A DNA stretch of 43,964 nucleotides from Pseudomonadota bacterium (lineage in GTDB: Bacteria > Pseudomonadota > Gammaproteobacteria > Xanthomonadales > Rhodanobacteraceae). Position 1 is the stretch's first letter, and every line of letters begins with the position of its first letter. Positions 36,366 to 43,964 of the stretch are shown in pieces. Where the stretch lies: the NCBI GenBank assembly GCA_021818335.1, contig JAKAEJ010000010.1, forward strand, positions 1 through 43,964, given 5' to 3'. The notes below the pieces were generated by a model, which saw only the letters and a list, made by a program, of their open reading frames with translations, made no database searches and was not told the origin of the DNA. The translations under genes and the position numbers were made by a program.

Positions 36366-37739
36366 ATGCGCGCGTTAGTGGTCGACGACGAACCCAAGAT
36401 GCGGCAAGTCCTCGAGTTCGCGCTCGAGGGCTTGGGGCATGAAGTCACGCAGGCATCCAATGGCATCGAGGCATTGAAAGTCCTCGACAACGCCTCAATC
36501 GGCCTGGTGCTGACTGATCTCAGGATGCCCGGCATGGATGGTCTGGCCTTGCTCAAGGCCATTCGCGAGCGGGGTGACGAAGTGCCAGTCATCGTGCTGA
36601 CTGCATACGGCACGGTGGAGACCGCTGTCGAGGCGATGAAACTGGGTGCCTCCGATTACATCATCAGGCCGTTCGAGATCCAGGCGGTCGAACTCGCCGT
36701 GACGCGCGTGCTCGCGGTCAAAGCTGTCCAGGCCGAAAACGAATATTTGCGATCGGAATCAGACAAGAGCTGGCATGACTTCGTCGGTGCCAGCGCGTCG
36801 ATGCAGAATCTATATCGCGTCGTGAGGCAAGTCGCGCCAACCAGGAGCAATGTCCTGATCATCGGTGCGACTGGTACGGGCAAGGAACTGGTCGCTCGTG
36901 CGCTTCATCGCGAATCACAGAGAAGCGGTCTTTTCGTTCCGGTCAATTGCGCCGCCATTCCCGGAGACCTGCTGGAGAGCGAGCTTTTCGGCCATGAAAA
37001 AGGAGCATTCACGGGCGCGGTCAAGAATCGGATCGGCAAATGCGAACTGGCCAGCGGAGGTTCGATCTTCCTAGATGAGATCACCGAGATGCCCATGCCT
37101 CTGCAGGCCAAGCTCCTGCGAGTCCTTCAGGAGGGGACTATCGAACGCGTCGGCGGAAATACCACCATAGCCCTTGACCTGCGCGTGATCGCTGCCGCGA
37201 ACCAGGATCCGCGGAGGGCAGTCGAGGAGGGGCGACTCCGCCAGGACCTCTATTTCCGGTTGAACGTGTTCCGCATCGATGTGCCTGCGCTCAAGGACCG
37301 TGGCGCCGATATCGCTCTGCTAGCTGAACACTTCGTGCGAAAGTATGCAACGGAGCTCGGCCGATCCGTGCCTCGCCTCGATCATCGCGTGATCGAACTT
37401 CTTGAGCTGTATGCATGGCCCGGCAATGTTCGCGAGCTTGAGAACATCATGGAACGGGCGGTTGTCCTATGCGAAGGCAACAACATCAGCGTGGATCTTC
37501 TGCCCGAAGACATCATCGATGCGCCTCCTCATCAACCCGCGCCATTGACCGGAGGTAACCTGCCGGCAATCCAGCCACAGGGGAACACGACCGCCCTGTA
37601 CGAGCGCGTCGAGGAGCTCGAGCGGCGACTCATTCGCGAGGCCTTGAATGCGTGCGATGACAACAAAGCTGCCGCGGCCCGGCGTCTGGAGATCAGCGAG
37701 CGCGCTCTCTGGTACAAGATCAAGCGATACGGTCTCTGA
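36366..37739 (+). CDS. NtrC-family sigma-54-dependent response regulator
   Basis: A 457-residue three-domain activator. The receiver domain has DDEP at 7-10, phospho-acceptor D51 ([12 protein letters not shown]) and the conserved K in the IIRPFE segment replaced by arginine at the usual lysine place. The AAA+ domain contains Walker A GATGTGKE, the sigma-54 contacting loop GAFTGA, Walker B GSIFLDEI and the arginine-finger region; the C-terminal Fis-type helix-turn-helix is [26 protein letters not shown] precedes the ATG at 36366. Together with the kinase 58 bases upstream it forms a two-component pair and is the obvious activator for the sigma-54 promoter at 25734. Confidence 0.95.
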   Translation: MRALVVDDEPKMRQVLEFALEGLGHEVTQASNGIEALKVLDNASIGLVLTDLRMPGMDGLALLKAIRERGDEVPVIVLTAYGTVETAVEAMKLGASDYIIRPFEIQAVELAVTRVLAVKAVQAENEYLRSESDKSWHDFVGASASMQNLYRVVRQVAPTRSNVLIIGATGTGKELVARALHRESQRSGLFVPVNCAAIPGDLLESELFGHEKGAFTGAVKNRIGKCELASGGSIFLDEITEMPMPLQAKLLRVLQEGTIERVGGNTTIALDLRVIAAANQDPRRAVEEGRLRQDLYFRLNVFRIDVPALKDRGADIALLAEHFVRKYATELGRSVPRLDHRVIELLELYAWPGNVRELENIMERAVVLCEGNNISVDLLPEDIIDAPPHQPAPLTGGNLPAIQPQGNTTALYERVEELERRLIREALNACDDNKAAAARRLEISERALWYKIKRYGL

Positions 37740-37824
37740 AAACGTAAGTGCATCGCGCCATGGCCCCATACACGCAGTCATGCCGATCGGAGTGACTTGG
37801 ATTCCCAACCAACGGAGGCTTGAC

Positions 37825-38438
37825 ATGCGACTGCATCGATCGCCATCGACCGAGGTGCGGAAACCCTGCGTGTTGCGAGCACTGCGGGCCAGGAGGGGTG
37901 TTACGCGGATTTTTGGCAGGTGACCGGCGAGGCACTCGAGTTCACGCTGGACAGCCTCGATCTTGCGAGCCCAGGGTTGTGGCGACGCCTGATGGATCTC
38001 TACGAAGTCCTTCCCGCCTTCCCGGAGGTTGCTGATACGTTGCGCGAATTGCGGGCGGCAGGTTTCGTCACCGCGATTCTCTCCAACGGGACGCCTGCCA
38101 TGCTCGATGCCGCCGTGCGACGAGCAGGCTTGCACGAGCTGCTCGACGCAGTCCTTTCGGCTGATGCCGTGCAGGTCTTCAAGACGGATCCACGCGTCTA
38201 CGACTACGGCCTCCGCCAGCTTGGCCTGAAGGCGTCGGAAGTATCGTTCCAGTCATCCAATGGATGGGATGCCTTCGCAGCCTCGGCTCACGGGATGCGC
38301 GTCGTTTGGTGCAATCGCTACGGCCAGCGCCGTGAGCGCCTCCCTGGCGCACCGGACCACGAGATTACTAGTCTGGCCGAGCTTCCACGCTTGCTGGCTC
38401 GGCCGATGCCACCGAACCTCGACGCCATCGATGTGTGA
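37825..38438 (+). pseudogene. remnant of a type II haloacid dehalogenase
   Basis: From about 37896 the frame reads YADFWQVTGEALEF, then ILSNGTPAMLD (motif II), VFKTDPRVYDYG (motif III with the lysine) and FQSSNGWDAF with WCNRYGQRRERLP (motif IV), the order of L-2-haloacid dehalogenases. The N-terminal portion with the nucleophilic aspartate (D-x-Y-G-T) is missing: only about 85 bases separate it from the preceding gene, and an in-frame TGA lies at 37821. A strong GGAGG with ATG at 37825 exists but leads into a different frame that stops at 37923. So the gene has lost its start region by deletion plus frameshift and cannot make an active enzyme. Confidence 0.8.
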
Positions 38439-38500
38439 GCCGCTGTGGGACTTCGTAGCTGGCCATACGTGCAATTCCTCTACGAGCAAGGCGCACGCGG

Positions 38501-39451
38501 TCAGCGCCCATAGGCTCGTCCCCGCGTGCCGGACTCAATGCCATCGGGGTGGCCGTCCCGCCCGATCGCGAGCAACATGGCTCCAATGATGCCGGACTTT
38601 TCCGCAAGTCTCGGACCGACGATCAGGTGCTCGAACCCGCCTGCGCGCGTCTCGACTGGCAGGTAGCCAGCAAGATCGCGCGCGGCTGCGCTGCGAATGT
38701 GCGGCAACAGGCGCTCGTTCATCACGCCACCGCCGAAAACAATGCTCGCAGGCGAGGTGATGAGGGCCAGGGTCGCAGCAAGCTGACCAAGATAATCGCC
38801 AATGATTTCCACTCCTGGATGCTCCGCGGGAAGAGCTGCGAGCTCGCTACCCCAACGCGCGCGGATGGCTGGACCACTGGCGAGCCCCTCGAGGCAATCG
38901 CCGTGAAACGGACAGATGCCAGCGAAGTGCTGATCCCGGGCATGTCGCCGAACACGGATGTGGCCCATTTCCGGATGCAACATGCCACCAATGGTGCGGC
39001 CGCCGACAACAGCGCCACCGCCAATCCCCGTGCCAACCGTGACGTAGACGAGCGAGTCAACGCCCGGCTCGGCGGCCAAGCGTGCTTCGGCCAATGCTGC
39101 GGCGTTCACATCCGTGTCCAACCCAATGGGGCAGCCGAAGCGCGCAAGCGGCGCCACCAACGAGACGCCGGACCATCCCGGCTTGGGCGTCCCAAGGATG
39201 GAACCCCAGGTGCTAGAACGCCGATCGATGTCGACCGGGCCAAACGCCGCCACGCCAATGCCTGCGAGTTCTCCCGCGCTTCGGCACACGCGATCAAAGA
39301 ATCCTGCGACGGCCGCGAGCGTTGCTGCAGGCGAGGTCGTCGGAATCACCTCGTGAAGGTCAGGCCGCAGATCCAGCGGCCCATAGCCCGCTGCGCAAAC
39401 GAACTTGGTGCCGCCGGCCTCGATAGCCCCGAAAAGAGCTCGCGCGCTCAT
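38501..39451 (-). CDS. ROK-family fructokinase
   Basis: A 316-residue sugar kinase of the ROK family. GAIEAGGTKFVCA is the N-terminal phosphate-binding motif, TVGTGIGGGAVV the second glycine loop, and HPEMGHIRV with GICPFHGDCLEGLASGPAI supplies the zinc ligands; this zinc motif with CLEGLASGPA is characteristic of bacterial fructokinases of the ScrK/Mak type. It would convert fructose released by sucrose phosphorolysis to fructose-6-phosphate. GGAG lies upstream of the ATG at 39451. It is 73 bases downstream of the sucrose phosphorylase gene and probably in its operon. Confidence 0.92.
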   Translation of the reverse strand: MSARALFGAIEAGGTKFVCAAGYGPLDLRPDLHEVIPTTSPAATLAAVAGFFDRVCRSAGELAGIGVAAFGPVDIDRRSSTWGSILGTPKPGWSGVSLVAPLARFGCPIGLDTDVNAAALAEARLAAEPGVDSLVYVTVGTGIGGGAVVGGRTIGGMLHPEMGHIRVRRHARDQHFAGICPFHGDCLEGLASGPAIRARWGSELAALPAEHPGVEIIGDYLGQLAATLALITSPASIVFGGGVMNERLLPHIRSAAARDLAGYLPVETRAGGFEHLIVGPRLAEKSGIIGAMLLAIGRDGHPDGIESGTRGRAYGR

Positions 39452-39524
39452 GCCTCGCTCCGAAAAACCGCGACTTTCACCTTGCATGCAAACCGCGTGA
39501 TCGCGTGTCGCTTTGCAGCCATGA

Positions 39525-41045
39525 TCAACTGCGCCAGTCGAAGTTGATGTCGGGACGCCAGTCATTGGTCCCCAGGCACTCGAGCGGCAGCATCTCCGCC
39601 GCATCACCTCCTCCATGTCGGACAACCCACTGCCCGGCCGAAAAATCGGCAATCAGCTCCGCCCAATCCAATCCGGCCTGCCAGCGAAGTGCCAGCATGG
39701 AATCCGTGGTATGCCCAATGCACACCTTGCCATGAAACGCCGGATGATCGTTCCGCAGCCGAATCAATGCAGTCAGGTCACGCACCACGGGACGATCGAG
39801 TTCGGCGAGCAGCTCCTGCGGAGCGTATCGGTGCCGGTTGATGTCCCTGCCGACTCCCGTGCGCCCAAGCAATTCCATGTCATTCCTTCCTGCAAGAAAT
39901 CCAACGTAGTAGACCTGCGGAATCCCGGGCAGAAACATCTGGACAGCGCGCGCGAGCAGGTAGTCGCCATCGTTGCGGCCCAGCGCGTCATAGAAGGTAC
40001 AGTTGACCTGATACAGGTCCAGATTCGACGCGGCCGCACCGGTGGCAAGTCGACTCTGCCCGCCGCTTCGGTCGTGGATGGTTTCAACGAGCCGGTCGAT
40101 CTCGTGGCTTGGCAAAAGTCCGGGCTGTCCGGAGTCACCGGCTTCCGGGCCGGCGTCGATCACGCCGATTCCATCATGCGTGTCGAGTACCGTCAGCGCA
40201 TTGTGCGGCCGAATCGCGATCCAGTTTTTCAGGTAGCGCGTGCTCCGTGTGAACAGCGCGTGCAGCAATAGCGGAGGCAGCGCAAAGTCGTACACCCAAT
40301 CGACCCGCGTGGCGATGTCGATCTGCTGCCGATAGTGCGAGTGGACCTCGACGAGCACTTCGATGTTGAGCGAGTGCGCCAGCTCAGTCAGCTCGGCGAT
40401 GAACTCAAACGTCGCCGGCACCATGAAGCAACTCGTGCCGGCCTGCTTGATGGCATAGCCGACGGCATCGAGGCGGACCGCGCGGATTCCATGGTCACTG
40501 AAGGTACGCAGGATCCCCTCCAGATAGGCCCAGCCCTCCGGATGCCGAACGTCAATGTCAGCCTGCCGTGCGGTAAAGGTCGTCCAAAGGATCCGCTTCT
40601 CTCCTGTGGCGAGCATGACGGGCGTAAATGGCAGCCCATCACGGGGCCGGTAGATCGCCGCAAGATCTGCTTCGCGTGCCCCTTTGGGGAACACTGCGTC
40701 CAGGGTTAGGAATAACCCATGGTGTGGGGATGCGTTACCCCGTTGAAGAAAGGCGAGGAATTGGGGTGAATCCGTCGACATATGGTTGACGATGACATCA
40801 GCCATGATGTCTACCTGCCTACCGAGTCCCGCGATGTCCGTCCAGTCGCCCAGCCGTTCGTCGACTCGATCGTGCTCGATGGGATCGAAGCCGGCGTCCG
40901 CACCGTCGATGCGATGGAAGAACGGCAGGACGTGGACGGTGCCAAACAGTCCTTTGAGCGGTCCAGTGAGCAATGCTTCCAAATCGCGGATACGGCCGCC
41001 TCCAAAGCGATCGGCATAGACGATGAGCTGGACTTGGTTTTTCAT
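39525..41045 (-). CDS. sucrose phosphorylase (GH13 subfamily 18)
   Basis: A 506-residue cytoplasmic enzyme that splits sucrose with phosphate into glucose-1-phosphate and fructose, saving ATP. MKNQVQLIVYADRFGGG and DGADAGFDPIEHDRVDERLG match Bifidobacterium sucrose phosphorylase closely. The catalytic triad is visible: nucleophile D193 (RLDAVGYAIK), acid/base E233 (VLVEVHSHY) and D291 (VLDTHDGIGVID), each one residue beyond the bifidobacterial numbering. ATGAAASNLDLYQVN and QVYYVGFLAGRNDMELL are also conserved. Sucrose-6-phosphate or glucosylglycerate phosphorylase are alternatives, less likely given the fructokinase neighbour. No good ribosome site precedes the ATG. Confidence 0.94.
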   Translation of the reverse strand: MKNQVQLIVYADRFGGGRIRDLEALLTGPLKGLFGTVHVLPFFHRIDGADAGFDPIEHDRVDERLGDWTDIAGLGRQVDIMADVIVNHMSTDSPQFLAFLQRGNASPHHGLFLTLDAVFPKGAREADLAAIYRPRDGLPFTPVMLATGEKRILWTTFTARQADIDVRHPEGWAYLEGILRTFSDHGIRAVRLDAVGYAIKQAGTSCFMVPATFEFIAELTELAHSLNIEVLVEVHSHYRQQIDIATRVDWVYDFALPPLLLHALFTRSTRYLKNWIAIRPHNALTVLDTHDGIGVIDAGPEAGDSGQPGLLPSHEIDRLVETIHDRSGGQSRLATGAAASNLDLYQVNCTFYDALGRNDGDYLLARAVQMFLPGIPQVYYVGFLAGRNDMELLGRTGVGRDINRHRYAPQELLAELDRPVVRDLTALIRLRNDHPAFHGKVCIGHTTDSMLALRWQAGLDWAELIADFSAGQWVVRHGGGDAAEMLPLECLGTNDWRPDINFDWRS

Positions 41046-41101
41046 GGGAAGCGCGCGTGGGCAATCGTCGAAGCCGGTGGCGTCCATCGAGGATGCACGC
41101 C

Positions 41102-41120
41102 TATACTGCAATCGATTGTA
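41102..41120. promoter_or_regulatory. LacI-type operator overlapping divergent -10 boxes
   Basis: TGCAATCGATTGTA (41107-41120) matches the LacI/GalR operator form TGNAANCGNTTNCA except for the last base pair and is symmetric over ten central bases. A + strand -10-like TATACT (41102-41107) and a - strand -10-like TACAAT (41115-41120) touch it, so one repressor dimer could silence both the sucrose phosphorylase operon and the permease gene. The LacI protein encoded at 42380 is the likely ligand-responsive factor. Confidence 0.75.
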
Positions 41121-41138
41121 TCCCAAGTCGGCAAGCCC

Positions 41139-42383
41139 ATGACCGTGCACTCGCGCCGAGCATCACGCAATTTCGCCATCATTCGCACGCTGACTTGCCT
41201 GATGTTCCTGATGTTCGCCATGACCTCTGATGCAGTCGGCAGCGTCATCCCCAGGATCATCAGCGAGTTTCACCTCAGCATGAAGGCGGCCTCAGCCTTT
41301 CAGTACGTGCCCATGGCAGCAATGGCCGTCGGCGCACTGCTGCTTGGTTTTCTAGCCGATCGACTCGGTCGAAAGCACACGATCATCATCGGCCTCACGC
41401 TCTACGGAGTCGGCTCCGCGCTTTTTGCACTCGGCAGCACCTTCGGGCAGTTGGTTGCCTTGCTCGCGCTGGGAGGCGTCGGCATCAGCGTGTTCAAGAC
41501 AGGGGCACTCGCACTCGTCGGAGACGTGTCGACTTCCACCACGCAGCACACCACGTTGATGAACCTCCTCGAAGGCTTTTTCGGAATCGGCTCGATCATT
41601 GGCCCGGCGATTGTCGCGGTGCTGGTGACTGATGGACTCTCCTGGAAGTGGCTGTACGTGATCGCCGCCGGGGTCTGCGCCCTGCTCGTGGTCCTGGCAC
41701 TGATTGCGGAATATCCGGATGCCCACGCAGGTGAACAGGCTGCGAGTGGACTCTGGCCAACGCTCGCGCTGCTGCGAGATCCATACGCGTTGGCGTTCAC
41801 TTGTCTTATTTCGCTGTACGTCGCCGTCGAAGTGGCAATCTACGTGTGGATGCCAACCTACCTTGGCATCTACCACGGCGCGCTCATCCGCTTGGTCCCG
41901 TTCGCACTCACCCTGTTCTTCATTTTGCGCGCAGCCGGCCGATTGCTCGGAGCCTGGATATTGAGAAAGTTGTCCTGGTCAGCGGCACTCGGGTTCCTGA
42001 GCGTCGGCATTCTCTTGTGCTTCGCAGGCAGTCTGGCAGGTGGTCCCGCAGTTGGCTTGGTCCTTTTGCCGTTGTCCGGCCTGTTCATGTCGGTCATCTA
42101 CCCCACGATCAATTCCAAGGGCATCAGCGGCTTCCCCAAATCCGAACATGGACGCGTGTCGGGCCTGTTGCTCGCGTTTACCGCGATTGCGGCAGCGCTC
42201 GCACCCTTTGCGATGGGTGCGCTCAGCGACGCGTATGGCAGTCCAAAGTACGGCTTCGTGCTTGCCACCGGGTTCGCGGTGCTACTGGCGATTGGACTTG
42301 TCCTGAACGCGCTCACGGGGGCATCGATGCGGCGATTGCGCGCGATGGAGCTGAGCGAATACAACGACAGAATTTCGGGCTAG
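41139..42383 (+). CDS. MFS sugar permease (putative sucrose uptake)
   Basis: A 414-residue inner-membrane major facilitator with about 12 hydrophobic segments. GFLADRLGRKHTIIIGL between helices 2 and 3 and the DAVGSVIPRIISEFHLS opening are MFS motifs of sugar or organic-acid symporters. Divergent from sucrose phosphorylase and convergent with the LacI gene, it most likely imports sucrose, like SuxC in xanthomonads, although the sequence alone does not name the substrate. No TonB-dependent receptor gene is adjacent. The ATG at 41139 follows the operator by 18 bases. The stop overlaps the LacI gene's stop by four bases. Confidence 0.85.
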   Translation: MTVHSRRASRNFAIIRTLTCLMFLMFAMTSDAVGSVIPRIISEFHLSMKAASAFQYVPMAAMAVGALLLGFLADRLGRKHTIIIGLTLYGVGSALFALGSTFGQLVALLALGGVGISVFKTGALALVGDVSTSTTQHTTLMNLLEGFFGIGSIIGPAIVAVLVTDGLSWKWLYVIAAGVCALLVVLALIAEYPDAHAGEQAASGLWPTLALLRDPYALAFTCLISLYVAVEVAIYVWMPTYLGIYHGALIRLVPFALTLFFILRAAGRLLGAWILRKLSWSAALGFLSVGILLCFAGSLAGGPAVGLVLLPLSGLFMSVIYPTINSKGISGFPKSEHGRVSGLLLAFTAIAAALAPFAMGALSDAYGSPKYGFVLATGFAVLLAIGLVLNALTGASMRRLRAMELSEYNDRISG

Positions 42384-43420
42384 CGTTCCAAACCTGGTGC
42401 GGAATCCCTGATGATCAAATCGACCGGCAGGGTAATCGAGCGCGTCACTTCGCCATCCATTCGCCTGAAGAGCAGATCCACCAGCGCATGTGCACCCTTC
42501 TCCACATCCTGGCGGACCGTCGTCAAGCTCGGCGTCGTATGTGCCGCGATGAAAATGTCATCGAACCCGGCAACCGCGACGTCGTTCGGTACGGTGAGGC
42601 CATGATTCGCCAGCGCGCGAATGGCGCTGATTGCAATGACATCGCTTCCCGCGAAAACCGCGTCGAACCGCGATCGGGAACGTATGCATTCGCTGATAGC
42701 CTGGTAGGCCGCTTCTGCTGTGACGTGAGCATGTACCCTGCGCGGCGGAGCAGTCCCATCCGGCCCATGGCGCAAGGCGCGCACATAGCCCTTGTAGCGC
42801 TCTTGTAATTCGGGTGTCTGGTCGCCGAGGAACACGATCCGCCGCCGCCCGGAGCGCAGGAGATGCTGCACGGCGAGCTCCGCGCCACCCGGGTTATCTG
42901 AACCGACCGAACAATATTTCTGTCCGGGTAGTCGGGCACCCCATACGACTAACGGCAAATAATGAGCTGCAACCTTCTGCAGCATCTCGTGTTCAGTGCT
43001 TTGACCGATGACTATTACGCCATCGCTGCGGCCCGATGAAATGATTTCGTCAAGCCACTCATGGTTGGGTTGCAAGGCCTTCCGCAGATGCATCCCGTAG
43101 CCACGTTGCGTGATCGCTTCGGCAAGATGACCAAGGATTGCAACGAAGAAGGGATCGGTGAGCGGCTGTTCCACTGCGTGCTGCAGCGGAATAACCACCG
43201 AGATGTTCTGTGTCCGCTTGAGCCTGAGGCTTCGGGCGACCGGGTTGACGACATAGCCATGTTTGCGGGCGAGCTCGACGATTCGGCTACGCTGACTGGC
43301 CTCGACCAACGGGCTGCCAGCAAGGGCGCGCGATACCGTGGACACATGGACGCCTGCAAGGCGAGCAAGATCCGCCATCTTCGCCGCTTTTCCGCGGCTC
43401 GCTTGCGAGCGCTGCTTCAT
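42380..43420 (-). CDS. LacI-family transcriptional repressor
   Basis: A 346-residue regulator. The N-terminal helix-turn-helix reads KMADLARLAGVHVSTVSRALAGSPLV with the hinge helix NPVARSLRLKRT; the periplasmic-binding-like ligand domain contains ISVVIPLQH, GVIVIGQS and VPNDVAVAGFDD, ending in LIIRDSAPG. It should bind the operator at 41107 and respond to sucrose or a breakdown product, comparable to SuxR of Xanthomonas. The start ATG at 43420 gives the normal distance to the recognition helix. It is transcribed towards the permease gene. Confidence 0.93.
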   Translation of the reverse strand: MKQRSQASRGKAAKMADLARLAGVHVSTVSRALAGSPLVEASQRSRIVELARKHGYVVNPVARSLRLKRTQNISVVIPLQHAVEQPLTDPFFVAILGHLAEAITQRGYGMHLRKALQPNHEWLDEIISSGRSDGVIVIGQSTEHEMLQKVAAHYLPLVVWGARLPGQKYCSVGSDNPGGAELAVQHLLRSGRRRIVFLGDQTPELQERYKGYVRALRHGPDGTAPPRRVHAHVTAEAAYQAISECIRSRSRFDAVFAGSDVIAISAIRALANHGLTVPNDVAVAGFDDIFIAAHTTPSLTTVRQDVEKGAHALVDLLFRRMDGEVTRSITLPVDLIIRDSAPGLER

Positions 43421-43747
43421 GGTCACGAAGCATAGCGGTTGAGCCGCACGTAAATCGGACCGAGCGAAAGCAACGCGACTGGATCGCTGCAAGTCGCCAC
43501 GCGGGGTCAGCGCTGAGCTGTGACCCGCATGATCCCGTCCGGCCAGAGGAGCGTTCGCCTTTCAGCCAGTCGATGCGCCACAACCTAGCAACGAGTACCC
43601 CAGGCCCGGGCAGGCCTTGCCTGCCATCGATCGTCCCAAACCGCCTCGCTGCGTCCGGATTTTCCAGACACCGAGTCATCGGCGCGTCGAGCGAGGCTGG
43701 GCTGGACCGCCCTCATCGAAGATGCCGATGAAGACACGCCCCAAATG
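43421..43747. other. spacer between the LacI gene and the tRNA terminator
   Basis: No gene or clear regulatory site recognised. Open frames here are short and biased to arginine and serine. A lacI promoter must lie in it, but no convincing -35/-10 pair was seen. Confidence 0.4.
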
Positions 43748-43783
43748 AAAAAGGCGACAAACCCCTGAGGGGATCGCCGCCTT
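43748..43783 (-). terminator. terminator of the initiator tRNA gene
   Basis: On the - strand a nested hairpin (GGCGA/TCGCC outer stem, CCCC/GGGG inner stem around TCA) ends in a run of five T residues, 14 bases after the tRNA CCA end. Confidence 0.8.
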
Positions 43784-43797
43784 ATCGTCTAACTAGT

Positions 43798-43874
43798 TGG
43801 TAGCGGGGGCAGGATTTGAACCTGCGACCTTCGGGTTATGAGCCCGACGAGCTGCCAGACTGCTCCACCCCGCA
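43798..43874 (-). tRNA. initiator tRNA-fMet (CAT anticodon)
   Basis: A 77-base cloverleaf with encoded CCA. The anticodon loop is CTCATAA with three consecutive G:C pairs in the anticodon stem (GGG/CCC), and the first acceptor pair is mismatched; both are initiator hallmarks. The mismatch here is U1-U72 rather than the usual C1-A72. The T arm has GTTCAAATC. In many gammaproteobacteria this gene (metY) is directly upstream of rimP; here it is in the same orientation as rimP but 24 kb away. Confidence 0.96.
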
Positions 43875-43886
43875 CCAGAGCCGCCC

Positions 43887-43915
43887 ATTGTAGGTTGCGC
43901 GTGTTGACGCTGCAA
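43887..43915 (-). promoter_or_regulatory. sigma-70 promoter of tRNA-fMet
   Basis: On the - strand TTGCAG, 17 bases, TACAAT, followed by a GC-rich discriminator (GGGCGGC) typical of growth-rate-controlled stable RNA promoters. It ends 12 bases before the tRNA 5' end. Confidence 0.8.
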
Positions 43916-43964
43916 GTCCTGTTCGACGGAATGGGGGTGCGGACGAAATCTTGGACTGCCGAAG

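Noticed and set aside
1-43964. Insertion sequences, integrases, prophage or CRISPR arrays
   Set aside because: No transposase, integrase, phage or cas genes and no regular repeat arrays were seen.

Overview
The window is bacterial, GC-rich and densely coded. Housekeeping gene order (rimP-nusA-infB-rbfA-truB-rpsO-pnp, mtnA next to gyrA, a two-subunit class III PHA synthase) points to a gammaproteobacterium, most likely of the Xanthomonadales/Lysobacterales type. This placement is inferred from gene content and order. Start codons were chosen by family alignment from memory and visible Shine-Dalgarno sequences, so some may be off by a few codons.

Left part (1-2.7 kb, + strand): the downstream end of a sulfur-oxidation locus of the sHdr type. 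It has the last 39 codons of an HdrB-like subunit, an undescribed cysteine-bearing protein, DsrE, TusA and a lipoate-protein ligase. In the sHdr pathway TusA and DsrE relay sulfane sulfur to the Hdr-like complex, and the ligase lipoylates the LbpA carrier. A FadL-type outer-membrane protein follows.

Housekeeping block (4.2-19.6 kb, - strand): gyrA, a small GtrA-like membrane protein, mtnA, phaC-phaE and the transcription/translation superoperon, with strong hairpin terminators after gyrA and pnp and a tandem pair just upstream of rimP.

Accessory block (19.6-43.8 kb): (a) an outer-membrane protein, a TetR regulator gene broken by an in-frame TAA, and a divergent MFS exporter; (b) a porin-like protein paired with a PstS-like periplasmic protein; (c) an eight-kilobase glycan operon with three glycosyltransferases, an ABC exporter, an outer-membrane barrel, a histidine phosphatase and UDP-glucose dehydrogenase, followed by a sensor kinase and an NtrC-type sigma-54 activator; (d) a haloacid dehalogenase remnant; (e) a sucrose locus with sucrose phosphorylase, fructokinase, MFS permease and LacI repressor. 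The window ends with an initiator tRNA gene on the - strand with a clear promoter and terminator.

The best candidate for an undescribed system is the glycan operon. It is preceded by a near-perfect sigma-54 promoter (25734-25749) and by four copies of CATGGAT within 80 bases, and a sigma-54 activator lies directly after it. It looks like a self-contained, two-component-controlled machine for making and exporting a uronate-containing glycan. The neighbouring sucrose phosphorylase could supply glucose-1-phosphate for the UDP-glucose that this machine would use; that link is an inference.
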